From assembly GCA_002709075.1 (NCBI GenBank), contig PAPV01000021.1:1-61846 (forward strand): DNA of 61,846 nucleotides. The letters are read 5' to 3'. The DNA comes from Rhodospirillaceae bacterium. Lineage in GTDB: Bacteria > Pseudomonadota > Alphaproteobacteria > MPNO01 > UBA2964. A program made the position numbers and the translations under genes. Within the stretch, counting starts at the first letter, position 1; each line of letters starts with the position of its first letter. The notes under the pieces are model-generated. The model saw nothing but the letters and a program-made list of their open reading frames with translations, was not told the origin of the DNA and ran no database searches. Below, piece by piece: positions 9,356-19,368 of the stretch.

Positions 9356-9943
9356 CTATTTCTGTTTGCGATTTTGGCGTACTAACTTACGCTTCTGTTT
9401 TAATAACCGATGTTTGAGAATAAAACGTAAAGATAAAAAATAACTTAAAACCCCTCCCACAATTGACCATGGCAAACATCCCAATAACAGGGGCACTCCC
9501 CAAACCCTACCAGCAATTGACATATCTGCCCACAATTTTGAGAAGAAATCCATTTCCTTATTTTGGCTAATCAACTCTTCCCATTGACGAGAAAATTCTA
9601 TGTAGCCAGATAAATCATCACCACGCCACAAGAACAATTGTCCAGTCACGAAAAATAAATAAAAACACGGAATAGCAGTCACGACGTTAGTAGTCCAAGT
9701 CCACGCCATAGCCACCAATAAATTAAATTCCCAGTTAAATATTTTTTTAGCAATAAACCAAGTGACTAAACAAAATATCATCTGAACACCCAGGCTGGGA
9801 GTAAGAGCCCAAGCCATACCTATACCAACACCACGAGCAGTGAATTGAGGAGGCTTCGAACTGCGTTTAATTGGAATTAAAAGTCTCAACCGAGCTAATC
9901 GCTTAACTTTTTGCCAACCTGATAGGTGTCTCACTTCAACCAA
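9356..9943 (-). CDS. DUF2062 membrane protein
   Basis: A 195-residue protein. A basic N-terminal stretch (residues 10-35, rich in Arg and Lys) is followed by the DUF2062 core, FTARGVGIGMAWALTPSLGVQM, and three or four membrane segments. The C-terminal tail is strongly basic. The frame opens with TTG at 9943; a GTG three codons later is an alternative, and neither has a strong ribosome binding site. DUF2062 proteins are membrane proteins without an agreed function. It follows recJ by 71 bases on the same strand and precedes tRNA-Glu. Confidence 0.82.
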   Translation of the reverse strand: MVEVRHLSGWQKVKRLARLRLLIPIKRSSKPPQFTARGVGIGMAWALTPSLGVQMIFCLVTWFIAKKIFNWEFNLLVAMAWTWTTNVVTAIPCFYLFFVTGQLFLWRGDDLSGYIEFSRQWEELISQNKEMDFFSKLWADMSIAGRVWGVPLLLGCLPWSIVGGVLSYFLSLRFILKHRLLKQKRKLVRQNRKQK

Positions 9944-10014
9944 GCCTGTTTGCTGTGTAATAGCATTGAATCATGTAGAACTTTTTGAGAATGGGGCAAG
10001 AAAACATAATTTCT

Positions 10015-11808
10015 TCATGCTTGGAAGCAAATATCTTCGATAAACATCTGAACTGAATTTCTTCCCTGCCAATTATCAGTGCGCAAAGTACCTGCCACGT
10101 GTAATGCGAGCCCGTGGTGATTTAAAAGAGCATCGCCAACCTCTGTGTCGACTTTTCTAAAGGCTATACCTTTTAATCTTTGTTTACCACTTTTATCAGA
10201 AAGAACACAACGGACGTGATTATTTCCAACTATCGAACTGTCAACAATAAATACGTCCGGAACCAAAAAACGCGGCCGCGAGTTTCCAGCACCAAATGGA
10301 CCAACTTGTTCCAGCAAATCAACCAGTTCTATCACTGCACCAGAAATACTGACAACACCGTCAATCAGTAACTCAGATTTAATCTGTATTCCATTTAACT
10401 GACGATTTACATTTTCCTTTAAAAAAGTATGAAGCTGTAACAAATGACCTTTTCCGACTGTAAACCCTGCAGCCATAGAGTGCCCACCGCCACTTAGTAA
10501 TAATCCTAATTGCTGTGCTGCAATAACTGCAGAACCCAATCCAATACCAGTAACAGAACGTGCAGAGCCTATACCAATTCCATCCCCTATTGCCACAACA
10601 CAGGCTGGAACATCAAAAGTTTCACGAAGGCGACCTGCCACAATCCCGATAACCCCTACATGCCATCCCTCAGCAGCAACAAATATAAGTGGGTCTTTAT
10701 TTAGCATTTGTTGTTTGGCTTGATCTAACGCCGCAATGTACACTTCTTGTTCAATCTGCTGCCGCTCCTTGTTTAATGAGTTCAAAATCTCAGCAATAGC
10801 AAAGACTTCAGACTGGTTGTTGGAAGACAAAAGTTTCACACCCAAATCCGCTTTTCCAACTCTACCGCCTGCATTAATACGTGGCCCAAGAATAAACCCA
10901 GCATGATAAGCATTTAGCATTCGGTCAACGCATGCTACCTCAGCTAATGCGTTAATTCCTGGATTTGAACGGGCCGCCAGTACTCTCAGGCCCTGCTTTA
11001 CCAAAGCCCTATTAATTCCAATCAATGGTACGACGTCACATATTGTTCCAAGCGCAACTAAATCCAGCCACTGGAGCAAGTCTGGTTCAGGTTGCTCAGT
11101 CCCATACCAAGATAAATTTCTCAAGGCGCGATTAATAGCAATAACCAACATAAAAGTGACACCGACCGCTGCTAACTGCTCATAATTGCGGTTTTCATCC
11201 ATTCTGTTTGGATTTACTACGATAGCACCAGCTGGTAACCGGTTCTCTGCGGCGTGATGATCGATTACAATTATATCGATACCTGCCATTTTGGCTTCTT
11301 CTAGAACAGAAAAGGCCGTGGTACCACAATCAACAGTAATAATAAGAGTTACCCCTTTTTCCTTTAAACGAAGTATCGCCGGCAAATTTGGTCCGTAACC
11401 TTCTTTACGCCGATCAGGAATATGAACATGAACATTACGATCAAGAGAACAAAAAAACCTCATCAAAAGAGCCGCAGAGGTTGCTCCATCAACATCGTAA
11501 TCACCAAACACACCAATTCCCTCTTCAAGTTTGATTGCTTTAATAATTCGGGCAACAGCTTGGTCCATATCCAAAAATTGTGATGGATCTGGTATCTGCT
11601 TGCGAAGTGAGGGAGTTAGAAAAGTATTTACACTCTCAATATCAACTCCTCTTCCAACCAGCACGCGAGAGACTAAGTCTGGCAATGAGCACTTTTGGGA
11701 AAGAGCCAGCGCAAGTCTTTCATCGGTCAATCTTTTGCGCCAAATTTTCCCAGAAATAGATCTAGTCCCGTTCAAAGCCGGTTCAGAAAAGGAAGATACC
11801 TTAGTCAT
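10015..11808 (-). CDS. recJ: Single-stranded-DNA-specific exonuclease RecJ
   Basis: A 597-residue DHH-family 5'-3' exonuclease used in recombination, mismatch repair and restart of stalled forks. Signature blocks occur in order: GVFGDYDVDGATSAALL (about residues 98-114), ITVDCGT (about 157), VIDHHAAEN (about 176) and GGGHSMAAGF of the DHHA1 domain (about 438). The C-terminal OB-like domain follows. Length fits the family (E. coli 577). The ATG at 11808 lies nine bases after the glpX stop, so recJ is the last gene of the alaC-hom-glpX-recJ run. Confidence 0.97.
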   Translation of the reverse strand: MTKVSSFSEPALNGTRSISGKIWRKRLTDERLALALSQKCSLPDLVSRVLVGRGVDIESVNTFLTPSLRKQIPDPSQFLDMDQAVARIIKAIKLEEGIGVFGDYDVDGATSAALLMRFFCSLDRNVHVHIPDRRKEGYGPNLPAILRLKEKGVTLIITVDCGTTAFSVLEEAKMAGIDIIVIDHHAAENRLPAGAIVVNPNRMDENRNYEQLAAVGVTFMLVIAINRALRNLSWYGTEQPEPDLLQWLDLVALGTICDVVPLIGINRALVKQGLRVLAARSNPGINALAEVACVDRMLNAYHAGFILGPRINAGGRVGKADLGVKLLSSNNQSEVFAIAEILNSLNKERQQIEQEVYIAALDQAKQQMLNKDPLIFVAAEGWHVGVIGIVAGRLRETFDVPACVVAIGDGIGIGSARSVTGIGLGSAVIAAQQLGLLLSGGGHSMAAGFTVGKGHLLQLHTFLKENVNRQLNGIQIKSELLIDGVVSISGAVIELVDLLEQVGPFGAGNSRPRFLVPDVFIVDSSIVGNNHVRCVLSDKSGKQRLKGIAFRKVDTEVGDALLNHHGLALHVAGTLRTDNWQGRNSVQMFIEDICFQA

Positions 11809-11817
11809 CTTTATTAT

Positions 11818-12804
11818 TTATTCAGAAACATCCAGCGCTGGCTTCCGATCAAAGTTGTGAGTTGTAGATATAAACCGAACTGTTCCAGTCTGAGAACGCA
11901 TCACCACTGATTGCGTTTCAGCACCATCTTTAAACCTCCGCACTCCGCTAACCATATTTCCGTTCGTTACACCTGTGGCTGCAAACATGACATTGCCATG
12001 TGCTAAATCATGTAAACAATATTTTCTATCAAAGTCTTCAATCCCGCACCGGTGTGCTCGTTCCCTTTCGTCATCATTCCTAAATATTAACCGCCCCTGC
12101 ATTTGGCCTCCAATGCAGCGAAGCGCAGCCGCTGCTAAAACACCTTCGGGTGCCCCGCCCGACCCCATATAAATATCAACTCCACTGCCTTCTTCGGATG
12201 TGGACATAACTCCACTAACATCTCCATCTGATATAAGCATTATTCTGGCACCCGCCTCTCGAACCTCTGTTATCAATTTTTCATGACGGGGGCGATCTAA
12301 TATACAAACCACTAAGTTAGAAATGTCCGTATTTTTTGCACTCGCTAAACTTTTTAAATTTTCATCCGGTGTCATATCCAGATCAACCACCCCCTCTGGC
12401 AAGCCACCACCAACAGCGATTTTATTCATATAGACATCCGGAGAAAATAAAAAACCACCATGTTCAGCCATCGCTATTACAGCAAGAGCATTGTTAAGCC
12501 CCTTGGCAGTAATTGTAGTACCCTCAAGTGGGTCAAGGGCGATATCAATTTCTGGACCCCTGCCTGTTCCAACTTCCTCACCAATGAAAAGCATCGGCGC
12601 TTCGTCTCGTTCTCCTTCACCGATAACAACTGTTCCTTTTATATCCAAACTATTCAGGGCAGTACGCATTGCATCAACAGCCATCTGATCAGCAACTTTT
12701 TCATCGCCCCTGCCCATTGAACGTGAAGCAGCCAAAGCAGCCGCTTCAGTCACTCGAACTGCTTCCAATGCTAAATTCCTATCCATAGGAATGGACTCAG
12801 ACAT
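11818..12804 (-). CDS. glpX: Class II fructose-1,6-bisphosphatase
   Basis: A 328-residue GlpX-type enzyme that converts fructose 1,6-bisphosphate to fructose 6-phosphate in gluconeogenesis (some alphaproteobacterial forms also use sedoheptulose bisphosphate). Motifs visible are GEGERDEAPML (about residues 62-72), the metal-binding IALDPLEGTT (about 87-96) and GSGGAPEGVLAAAAL (about 192-206). Length agrees with E. coli GlpX (336). A TCTCTCCTG-complementary SD (GGAG) precedes the ATG at 12804. It lies 40 bases behind hom and nine ahead of recJ in one operon. Confidence 0.96.
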   Translation of the reverse strand: MSESIPMDRNLALEAVRVTEAAALAASRSMGRGDEKVADQMAVDAMRTALNSLDIKGTVVIGEGERDEAPMLFIGEEVGTGRGPEIDIALDPLEGTTITAKGLNNALAVIAMAEHGGFLFSPDVYMNKIAVGGGLPEGVVDLDMTPDENLKSLASAKNTDISNLVVCILDRPRHEKLITEVREAGARIMLISDGDVSGVMSTSEEGSGVDIYMGSGGAPEGVLAAAALRCIGGQMQGRLIFRNDDERERAHRCGIEDFDRKYCLHDLAHGNVMFAATGVTNGNMVSGVRRFKDGAETQSVVMRSQTGTVRFISTTHNFDRKPALDVSE

Positions 12805-12844
12805 TTTATCTCTCCTGTAATAAATTTTTTATCTTAAAATATCG

Positions 12845-14137
12845 TCAAAAAGTTAAAGGCTCAATTCTAATTGCACGCGGATCTTCTACTACTGTATCTA
12901 TTGCTGAAAGCCGACGCAAAACACGTTTCATGGAGTGAGAATCAACCTCATGGGTTGTCATTACTACGGGAACGGGTTCGCCTGGTGATCGGGTACGCTG
13001 AAGAATCGCTTCCATGGATACATTTTCATCTCTTAATGCTCCGGCAACCTCTGCAAAAACTCCGGATCGATCTAATACCATTAGCCTTACATAATAGCGA
13101 CCGATATTGTTTTCTGTATTTTTATCCTCATTAAACGTTAGGTATTGAACAGGAACCCCCAGAATCGGTGGCCTAATACCCCTTGTTAAATCAATTATAT
13201 CTGCCAAAACCGCCGACGCTGTTGGATCTGCGCCAGCACCCTGGCCCTCGAGAATGATCGGACCTGATGCACTTCCTTTTATCGCGATCGCGTTATACAC
13301 ACCTTCAACATGCGCCATTGGTGATCCAATTTTCACCATACATGGTTGAATCACTTGCTCTACAATACCACTAATTTTCTGAGCTATGCCCAGTAATTTG
13401 ATTCTGTACCCCAATTCCTGAGCAAACGATATATCGAGATCTGTTATATGCCGAATGCCCTCTATTTTTACCGACTCAAATTTTGGAATGCAACCGAAAG
13501 CAACCGATGCTAAAATTGACAACTTGTGAGCCGCGTCCACACCATCGATATCAAAACTTGGATCTTCCTCGGCATATCCTCGTCTCTTTGCCTCTGTTAA
13601 AGCAGTATTGAAATCACACCCACTTTCTCTCATTCGACTTAAAATAAAATTACAAGTCCCATTTAGAATGCCGTAAATACTCTGTACTATATTTGACGAT
13701 AGACCCTCTCTTAAAGCCTTTATTACAGGAATCGCGCCTGCGACCGCGGCTTCATAACCAATTGAGAGACCAGCTCTCTCTGCTTTCGTAGCAAAATATA
13801 AGCCATGATGAGCGAGCAATGCCTTATTAGCCGTAACCAGATCTTTTCCATTCGCAAGTGCTGCATCACAAACATCAAACGCAATTCCATCGGAACCTCC
13901 TATTAACTCGACAACAATGTCTGCCCCGGAGTCCTTCGCCATTAGCACTGGATCATCGAACCAAACAACTTTATCAAGAGAAATTCCTCTATCGCGTGAC
14001 TTATCACGCGCAGAAACAGCAATGATTTCGATAGGAACTGTTGTATTCACGGACCTCATTTCTTGCGCTAATTTAAAGACTGCAGATCCAACTGTTCCAA
14101 GCCCAGCTAAAGCTAGTTTGATAGTTGGGTTGGTCAA
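12845..14137 (-). CDS. hom: Homoserine dehydrogenase
   Basis: A 430-residue enzyme reducing aspartate semialdehyde to homoserine for threonine, methionine and isoleucine synthesis. It has an N-terminal NAD(P) fold (LAGLGTVGSAVFKL, residues 9-22), the catalytic domain with ILNGTCNFILSRM (about 158-170) and EEDPSFDIDGVDAAHKL (about 193-209), and a C-terminal ACT regulatory domain (from about 350). The ACT domain suggests threonine feedback, as known for this long form. Its ATG overlaps the alaC stop by four bases (ATGA), indicating translational coupling. Confidence 0.97.
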   Translation of the reverse strand: MTNPTIKLALAGLGTVGSAVFKLAQEMRSVNTTVPIEIIAVSARDKSRDRGISLDKVVWFDDPVLMAKDSGADIVVELIGGSDGIAFDVCDAALANGKDLVTANKALLAHHGLYFATKAERAGLSIGYEAAVAGAIPVIKALREGLSSNIVQSIYGILNGTCNFILSRMRESGCDFNTALTEAKRRGYAEEDPSFDIDGVDAAHKLSILASVAFGCIPKFESVKIEGIRHITDLDISFAQELGYRIKLLGIAQKISGIVEQVIQPCMVKIGSPMAHVEGVYNAIAIKGSASGPIILEGQGAGADPTASAVLADIIDLTRGIRPPILGVPVQYLTFNEDKNTENNIGRYYVRLMVLDRSGVFAEVAGALRDENVSMEAILQRTRSPGEPVPVVMTTHEVDSHSMKRVLRRLSAIDTVVEDPRAIRIEPLTF

Positions 14138-15354
14138 AGCAACATTCTCCTTCTCTCAAACTCTTCCATTGTTTTATTCTGTGACAACATAATGCGACGA
14201 ATATTTCGCGCAGCCTGCTGAATTCGTTGTTCATTCTCTACTAGAGCTATCCGGACATAACCTTCACCATGTTCTCCAAATCCAATCCCAGGTGACACAG
14301 CCACGTTAGCACACTCAAGAAGTAATTTCGAAAATTCCAAAGATCCCATTTCCTTAAAAGGTTTGGGAATTGGTGCCCAAACAAACATGGTTGCAGTTGG
14401 TGACGGGATCACCCACCCGGCCCTCGCGAAACTCTTTATCAAAGTATCTCTGCGCCTTCGGTATATTTTTCTCATATTATCCACAATATCCTGAGGGCCA
14501 TTTAATGCGGCGGCAGCAGCCACCTGAATTGGTGTAAATGCACCATAATCTAAATATGATTTTATCCGTGCCAAAGCCTCTATAAGCTTTGCATTGCCTG
14601 TAGCAAAACCAATTCGCCATCCAGGCATAGAATATGTTTTGCTTATCGACGTAAATTCCACCGCAATTTCTCGGGCATCTTTAACTTGTAGGATTGACGG
14701 CGGCGGAAACTGATTAAAATATACTTCCGCATACGCTAAATCTGATAAAATCCAGAGCCCCTGGTTGCGGCAAAATTCAACGACTTCCTCATAAAAATCT
14801 AATGTGACCACTTGAGCAGTTGGATTTGAAGGGAAGTTCAATACAAGGGCTAGTGGTTTAGGAATGCAGTGTGCAACAGCATGTTTAAGTTCCTGCAGCA
14901 TTTGTTCAGCAGAGCCGACAGGTAGGTGTCTTAATGCGCCTCCCGCTATAATAAAACCATAAGCATGTATTGGATAGCTAGGGTTTGGAACCAAAACCAC
15001 ATCTCCAGGGCTAGTAATGGCCATTGCCAAGTTTGCGAAACCTTCCTTCGATCCTAAAGTCACAATAGTTTCTTTCTCTGGATCAATATCTACGTTAAAC
15101 CTTCTATAATAGTAATCTGCGTTAGCTCGCCTCAGTCCGTTTATTCCACGCGATACCGAATAACGATGGGTTTTTGGATTTTGTATAGTCGCAATCACCT
15201 TTTCCACCACGTGATCTGGGGGCTGAATATCAGGATTACCCATACCAAAATCTATAATATCAAGACCCCGAGACCGCGCATTAAGTTTCATTGTATTAAC
15301 TTCAGAAAAGACATACGGCGGTAAACGTTTTACACGTAAAAAATCTTCACTCAT
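14134..15354 (-). CDS. alaC: PLP-dependent aminotransferase, AlaC-like
   Basis: A 406-residue class I/II aminotransferase. The PLP lysine is in SISKTYSMPGWRIGFATG (about residues 235-252), substrate-carboxylate contacts in NFPSNPTAQV (about 168), and DFGMGNPDIQ near residue 36 opens the fold. In alphaproteobacteria this gene often precedes hom and is annotated either as glutamate-pyruvate aminotransferase (AlaC) or as LL-diaminopimelate aminotransferase; the sequence cannot settle this. It overlaps hom by four bases and starts 63 bases after the OmpA-like gene. Confidence 0.87.
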   Translation of the reverse strand: MSEDFLRVKRLPPYVFSEVNTMKLNARSRGLDIIDFGMGNPDIQPPDHVVEKVIATIQNPKTHRYSVSRGINGLRRANADYYYRRFNVDIDPEKETIVTLGSKEGFANLAMAITSPGDVVLVPNPSYPIHAYGFIIAGGALRHLPVGSAEQMLQELKHAVAHCIPKPLALVLNFPSNPTAQVVTLDFYEEVVEFCRNQGLWILSDLAYAEVYFNQFPPPSILQVKDAREIAVEFTSISKTYSMPGWRIGFATGNAKLIEALARIKSYLDYGAFTPIQVAAAAALNGPQDIVDNMRKIYRRRRDTLIKSFARAGWVIPSPTATMFVWAPIPKPFKEMGSLEFSKLLLECANVAVSPGIGFGEHGEGYVRIALVENEQRIQQAARNIRRIMLSQNKTMEEFERRRMLL

Positions 15355-15417
15355 AATGCTCTGTAAAAGTAATTTAGTACCTGATCCGCGGAAAATAACA
15401 AAACTTTCTAATACCTC

Positions 15418-16500
15418 TTAGCGCGCAAAGAAAATTTCAGCTCTTCTATTCCCTGCCTCACCAGCTGGCATTACTTCAAAAAATGCTGGCTCTTGATCAG
15501 CAATTGCACTCACTATGATCATATTTGGTTTTACTCCAAGCCGCATGAGTTCATCAGCAACAGCATTCGCCCGCTTATTTGACACCTTCAAATTTGCCAA
15601 ATGATGCCGGGGGGGAACCATATTTGGCGTTCTGCTGCTGGCATGACCAATGATCTTTATGGTTCCTCTGCCTTCGTCTTGATAAAGCCTTAGAACTCTT
15701 CGAATTCGATCCTTCGCCTGTATATTCAATGTTGCTGAATTGTTTTTGAAATATACAATCGCTACCGGCAAACCAAACCCTAAAAATTGATTTTTCGCTT
15801 GATTAAATTTCTTAGTTGGCAGAAATGCTGACGATGTACCTGCAGGAAACCGGGGAGAAAATTGATCAGCCTGCACGAAAACATTATTACTGCTTGTAAC
15901 ACTGACCATATCCTCTGGAGGTGACTTTTGAATAGCAGTGTTAAACTCCCGATTTGAATAACTTTTTTCCAATACAGGTTTGGAGAGTACTCCTCTCATT
16001 TTATCCGATCTAACAGAAGTACCTGTACCAGGGGTTCTATCCACTGATGATTGTTTTTTATGCTTCCCGTCGCCTGGTAATTCAGATCGGCTGACGTTTG
16101 GTAATCCAATATTTTCAGTCGAGCCATTATTTGATGACATATCTTCTCCAAATCTTACTTTTTTGTCTGAATATTGAGATGATTTGCGGTCAGAAACTAA
16201 GCCTGACTTCATTCTATTTATCTCTAAAGTTGTTGGTCTTTTTGGACGGTCCGGAACTTGATCAGCGCGCGGGAACCCTATAAGTTTTTTTTTCTTTCGA
16301 TCGTTTCGGTAAGTATCACTGTTAGCTGGAATATTATCACCTGTAACCCAATCAATAGCCCCTTTATACCATTCTGCAGGATTTGCATAATCCGGTAGTG
16401 AAGAACAGCCAGTTCCAACCAATAAAAAGGCTCCAAAAATCAATAGAGATAAGGAACGTCTTTCAACAACTCTACGAATATTTTTATCTGTTCTGTACAT
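15418..16500 (-). CDS. OmpA-family peptidoglycan-associated lipoprotein
   Basis: A 360-residue exported protein. A basic N terminus and a hydrophobic stretch end in the lipobox VGTGC, so Cys32 should be lipidated. Residues 60-230 are a low-complexity, Ser/Lys/Asn-rich linker with little apparent fold. The C-terminal OmpA-like domain (about 240-360) shows VYFKNNSATLN, IKIIGHASSR and NKRANAVADELMRLGV, typical of peptidoglycan-binding OmpA_C modules, and ends in NRRAEIFF. It probably ties the outer membrane or a partner to the cell wall. It stands upstream of alaC on the same strand without an evident functional link. Confidence 0.87.
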   Translation of the reverse strand: MYRTDKNIRRVVERRSLSLLIFGAFLLVGTGCSSLPDYANPAEWYKGAIDWVTGDNIPANSDTYRNDRKKKKLIGFPRADQVPDRPKRPTTLEINRMKSGLVSDRKSSQYSDKKVRFGEDMSSNNGSTENIGLPNVSRSELPGDGKHKKQSSVDRTPGTGTSVRSDKMRGVLSKPVLEKSYSNREFNTAIQKSPPEDMVSVTSSNNVFVQADQFSPRFPAGTSSAFLPTKKFNQAKNQFLGFGLPVAIVYFKNNSATLNIQAKDRIRRVLRLYQDEGRGTIKIIGHASSRTPNMVPPRHHLANLKVSNKRANAVADELMRLGVKPNMIIVSAIADQEPAFFEVMPAGEAGNRRAEIFFAR

Positions 16501-16658
16501 TTATCGAAAATTCCTTTCCGTTAACGACAAGTTAACTACACCATCTCCACAAAGTACATTATAAAATCTCAAAATAGACAAAGCACTATAGAAAAAACCT
16601 TGGAAATCTGGCAACAAATTCAATTAATACCCTAATGATTCGGCCTTAATAAGTAATT

Positions 16659-17195
16659 TTAGCGATACTTGAAGGATTTTTCTACATAGTTTTCTGACGT
16701 TCGAGATAATTCATCAGCATACTCTTTAGTTATTTCGCGCAAAAATTTTGCGGGTCTTCCAGCCCACAGTTGTCTGTGGGGCACTGTTTTTCTTGCCGTT
16801 AGGAGGGCTCCAGCAGCCAACATTGCGCCACTTTCCACTACTGCTTCATCTAAAATTTGCGCACCCATTCCAACGAAGGAGTTACTCTCGAGTGAACATG
16901 CGTGAAGAAGACACATGTGTCCTACGGAAACATTATCGCCAATAAAAGTACCCTGTTTTTTGCCGTGAACATGAATAACCGTTCCATCTTGTAAATTCGA
17001 ACGATTTCCTATCACGATAGGAGCTTCATCGGCTCGTAAAATACAGCCAAACCAAACACTACTTAAATGTCCTACCTTAACGTCTCCTACCAAAACCGCG
17101 CCAGGGGCGATAAATGCACTATCAGCAACTTCCGGTTTCTTTCCTTCGAATGGTAAAATTATAGGAGGACTGTTGTGAACCGAATGATAAGCCAT
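16659..17195 (-). CDS. Gamma-class carbonic anhydrase family protein
   Basis: A 178-residue left-handed beta-helix protein with hexapeptide-like repeats (FIAPGAVLVGDVKVG, NLQDGTVIHVHG). The zinc histidines are expected in VIHVHG (about residue 74) and VGHMCLLHAC (about 86-95), where the spacing matches gamma-carbonic anhydrases (YrdA/CaiE-like). Many family members lack measurable hydratase activity, so the function is tentative. It follows argC by 12 bases on the same strand. The start is an ATG at 17195. Confidence 0.88.
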   Translation of the reverse strand: MAYHSVHNSPPIILPFEGKKPEVADSAFIAPGAVLVGDVKVGHLSSVWFGCILRADEAPIVIGNRSNLQDGTVIHVHGKKQGTFIGDNVSVGHMCLLHACSLESNSFVGMGAQILDEAVVESGAMLAAGALLTARKTVPHRQLWAGRPAKFLREITKEYADELSRTSENYVEKSFKYR

Positions 17196-17207
17196 TACTA
17201 AAGTGAT

Positions 17208-18251
17208 TCAAGGAAATAGTGGTTGTTGAACAATTGCTGTGGTCTCTTTTAACCCTAACATTATGTTCATATTTTGAATTGCCTGTCCGGAAGCTCCTTT
17301 CACAAGATTATCAATTGCTGATATGATTATTGCTTTTCCTGCCAATCTATCCTCAAAAACATTTATAAAACAAAAATTTGACCCGCGAACATGTCGCGTA
17401 GAAGGTAATCTTTTTCCTGGTAAAATTTTTATAAACTCATCATGTTTGTAGTAATCCTCCAAAGTCGACTTTAAATCAACAACAGTGTAATTTTTATTAA
17501 GAGAAATATATATAGTCGCAAGAATGCCTCTGCTCATAGGCATAAGGTGGGGTGTAAACCTGACAAAGACCGCTCGACCTGCGGCATTTGATAACTCTTG
17601 TTCAATTTCCGGCATATGCCGATGTGAACCAACTCCGTAGGCATGTACACCCTCCGCGATTTCTCCGAAGAGGTGTGCTTCATTAGGTGAACGTCCTGCA
17701 CCTGATACACCTGATTTAGCATCGATAACAATGTCGTCTGAATTGATGAGTTCAAAACTTAGAAGAGGCGCAAGAGGCAAGATACATGATGTCGGATAGC
17801 AGCCTGGATTTGCAACAAAACTGGCGCGCTTTAATTTTTCCCTATTTAATTCAGAAAGCCCATATACGAATGATTTTTGAATACCCGGCGCCTTATGTTC
17901 ACCATACCACTTTTCATATATGTTAACATCCATAAAACGAAAATCTGGAGATAAATCTATGAGTTTATTTTTCGGATTTAGCCTGCCTATAACTTGGTGA
18001 CTAGCCCCATGAGGCAACCCACAAAATATAACATCGATATTAGCAAAATCGACATCGTCCACGCGTTTAAGTTTAGGCAATCTCTGCCCAACAAGATGAG
18101 GATAAACATCATCCATTTCTTGATCAGCGTTGCGGTCAGCAGTAAGTACTTTGATACGTGCTAAAGGATGTAATGCAAGAATTCGGACAATTTCCGCCCC
18201 GGTGTAGCCGCTTGCTCCTAGAACAGCGATGTTGATTTCGTTTGCAACCAT
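17208..18251 (-). CDS. argC: N-acetyl-gamma-glutamyl-phosphate reductase
   Basis: A 347-residue enzyme of arginine synthesis that reduces N-acetylglutamyl phosphate to the semialdehyde. The NADP fold begins AVLGASGYTGAEIVRIL (about residues 8-24), the catalytic cysteine is in VANPGCYPTSCILPLAPL (about 141-158), and KSGVSGAGR and HRHMPEI follow. The reading frame is open to 18287, but the ATG at 18251 gives the usual N terminus and avoids running into the rpsI terminator. It lies 35 bases downstream of that terminator, so it needs its own promoter or read-through. Confidence 0.95.
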   Translation of the reverse strand: MVANEINIAVLGASGYTGAEIVRILALHPLARIKVLTADRNADQEMDDVYPHLVGQRLPKLKRVDDVDFANIDVIFCGLPHGASHQVIGRLNPKNKLIDLSPDFRFMDVNIYEKWYGEHKAPGIQKSFVYGLSELNREKLKRASFVANPGCYPTSCILPLAPLLSFELINSDDIVIDAKSGVSGAGRSPNEAHLFGEIAEGVHAYGVGSHRHMPEIEQELSNAAGRAVFVRFTPHLMPMSRGILATIYISLNKNYTVVDLKSTLEDYYKHDEFIKILPGKRLPSTRHVRGSNFCFINVFEDRLAGKAIIISAIDNLVKGASGQAIQNMNIMLGLKETTAIVQQPLFP

Positions 18252-18285
18252 GGTTCGATCCCTGAAAGTTGACAATAACCAAAAC

Positions 18286-18313
18286 AAAAAAAGCGTCCAA
18301 ATAGAACGCTTTT
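18286..18313 (-). terminator. Factor-independent terminator of rplM-rpsI
   Basis: On the minus strand, AAAAGCGTTC pairs with GGACGCTTTT around a five-base loop, and the 3' arm runs into a seven-base T tract. The hairpin starts 21 bases after the rpsI stop and precedes argC. The arms are 18289-18298 and 18304-18313. Confidence 0.88.
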
Positions 18314-18334
18314 AAAACAGTTCGTTGGTAACTT

Positions 18335-18826
18335 TTAACGTTTAGAAAACTGAAAACTTCTACGAGCTTTTGGCTTACCATATTTCTTTCGTTCGACTGT
18401 ACGGGAATCCCGTGTCAAAAACCCTCCACTTTTCAGTTTACCACGTAAATCGGGATCTTGACATGTCAAAGCCCGAGACAGGCCATGCCTAACTGCACCA
18501 GCCTGACCAGACAAACCCCCACCTTTTACTGTGCACCAAACGTCGATGCTATCCTGACGGTCAGTAGCAACCAAAGGCTGTCTAACAATCATTTGCAAAG
18601 AAGGTCGTGCAAAATAGTTTTCGATAGGCTTACCATTGACAACAACTTGACCACCCCCAGGCTTTACCCACACGCGTGCCACTGCATCCTTTCGGCGGCC
18701 AGTGGAATAGGATCTCCCAAAACTATCAATTTTTGCTTCATATTTTGTAACATCGTCAATTGAAACTGTGCTCGCAACCTCTGCAGGCATGGCATCAGCG
18801 ATTGTTGCAACACTCTCTTCAGCCAT
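18335..18826 (-). CDS. rpsI: 30S ribosomal protein S9
   Basis: A 163-residue S9 with the usual alphaproteobacterial N-terminal extension. The core begins at [19 protein letters not shown] (about residues 40-58) and ends in [13 protein letters not shown], the conserved basic tail that reaches the P-site tRNA. The ATG at 18826 is preferred over the upstream in-frame ATG at 18865. It follows the rplM stop by one base and has AAGGGG about ten bases upstream. It forms the standard rplM-rpsI operon. Confidence 0.97.
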   Translation of the reverse strand: MAEESVATIADAMPAEVASTVSIDDVTKYEAKIDSFGRSYSTGRRKDAVARVWVKPGGGQVVVNGKPIENYFARPSLQMIVRQPLVATDRQDSIDVWCTVKGGGLSGQAGAVRHGLSRALTCQDPDLRGKLKSGGFLTRDSRTVERKKYGKPKARRSFQFSKR

Positions 18827-18827
18827 A

Positions 18828-19301
18828 TCAAGCATTCCCCTTATTCTTGCGGTTAATTGAGGCAATATCTAATACTTCAGGAGACTGGGCTTCATGAGGG
18901 TGCGAAGCGCTAGCATAAACTCTAAGTTTGCCAATCTGTTTTCTACCCAATTTCGTTTTGGGAAGCATTCGTTTAACAGCTTTCGTGATAACCCTATCTG
19001 GAAATTTACCATCAAGAATTTGTTCGGCTGTCCGACTTTTAATTCCTCCAGGATACCCAGTATGCCAATAGTAAGTTTTGTCACGTCGTTTGCTTCCCGT
19101 CAGGACAATTCTATCAGCATTAATGATAATGACGTTATCACCGCAATCTATATGCGGAGTGTAAATAGGTTTATGCTTGCCACGAAGGATATTTGCGACA
19201 ATTGCAGCCATTCTTCCAAGCACAACCCCTTCAGCATCAATTAAGAACCATTTCATATCAATATCGGTTGGCTTTGCCGAGTATGTGCTAGAAGTCAGCA
19301 T
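18828..19301 (-). CDS. rplM: 50S ribosomal protein L13
   Basis: A 157-residue L13 with recognisable [34 protein letters not shown] and [16 protein letters not shown], then [18 protein letters not shown] near the C terminus. The frame is open to an ATG at 19322. The ATG at 19301 gives the family's usual N terminus, has GGA nine bases upstream and leaves a sensible leader behind the promoter candidate at 19340-19368. Confidence 0.95.
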   Translation of the reverse strand: MLTSSTYSAKPTDIDMKWFLIDAEGVVLGRMAAIVANILRGKHKPIYTPHIDCGDNVIIINADRIVLTGSKRRDKTYYWHTGYPGGIKSRTAEQILDGKFPDRVITKAVKRMLPKTKLGRKQIGKLRVYASASHPHEAQSPEVLDIASINRKNKGNA

Positions 19302-19339
19302 TAAATTTAATCCAAATTTCATTAATTATCTAATTTTAA

Positions 19340-19368
19340 CTTTTATGATTTAAATCTTTTTTCGTCAA
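19340..19368 (-). promoter_or_regulatory. Candidate housekeeping promoter for rplM-rpsI
   Basis: On the minus strand, TTGACG (19363-19368) and TAAAAG (19340-19345) are separated by 17 bases. The first differs from the -35 consensus at one position and the second from the -10 at two. Predicted initiation near 19333 would give a leader of about 30 bases to the ATG at 19301. Confidence 0.45.
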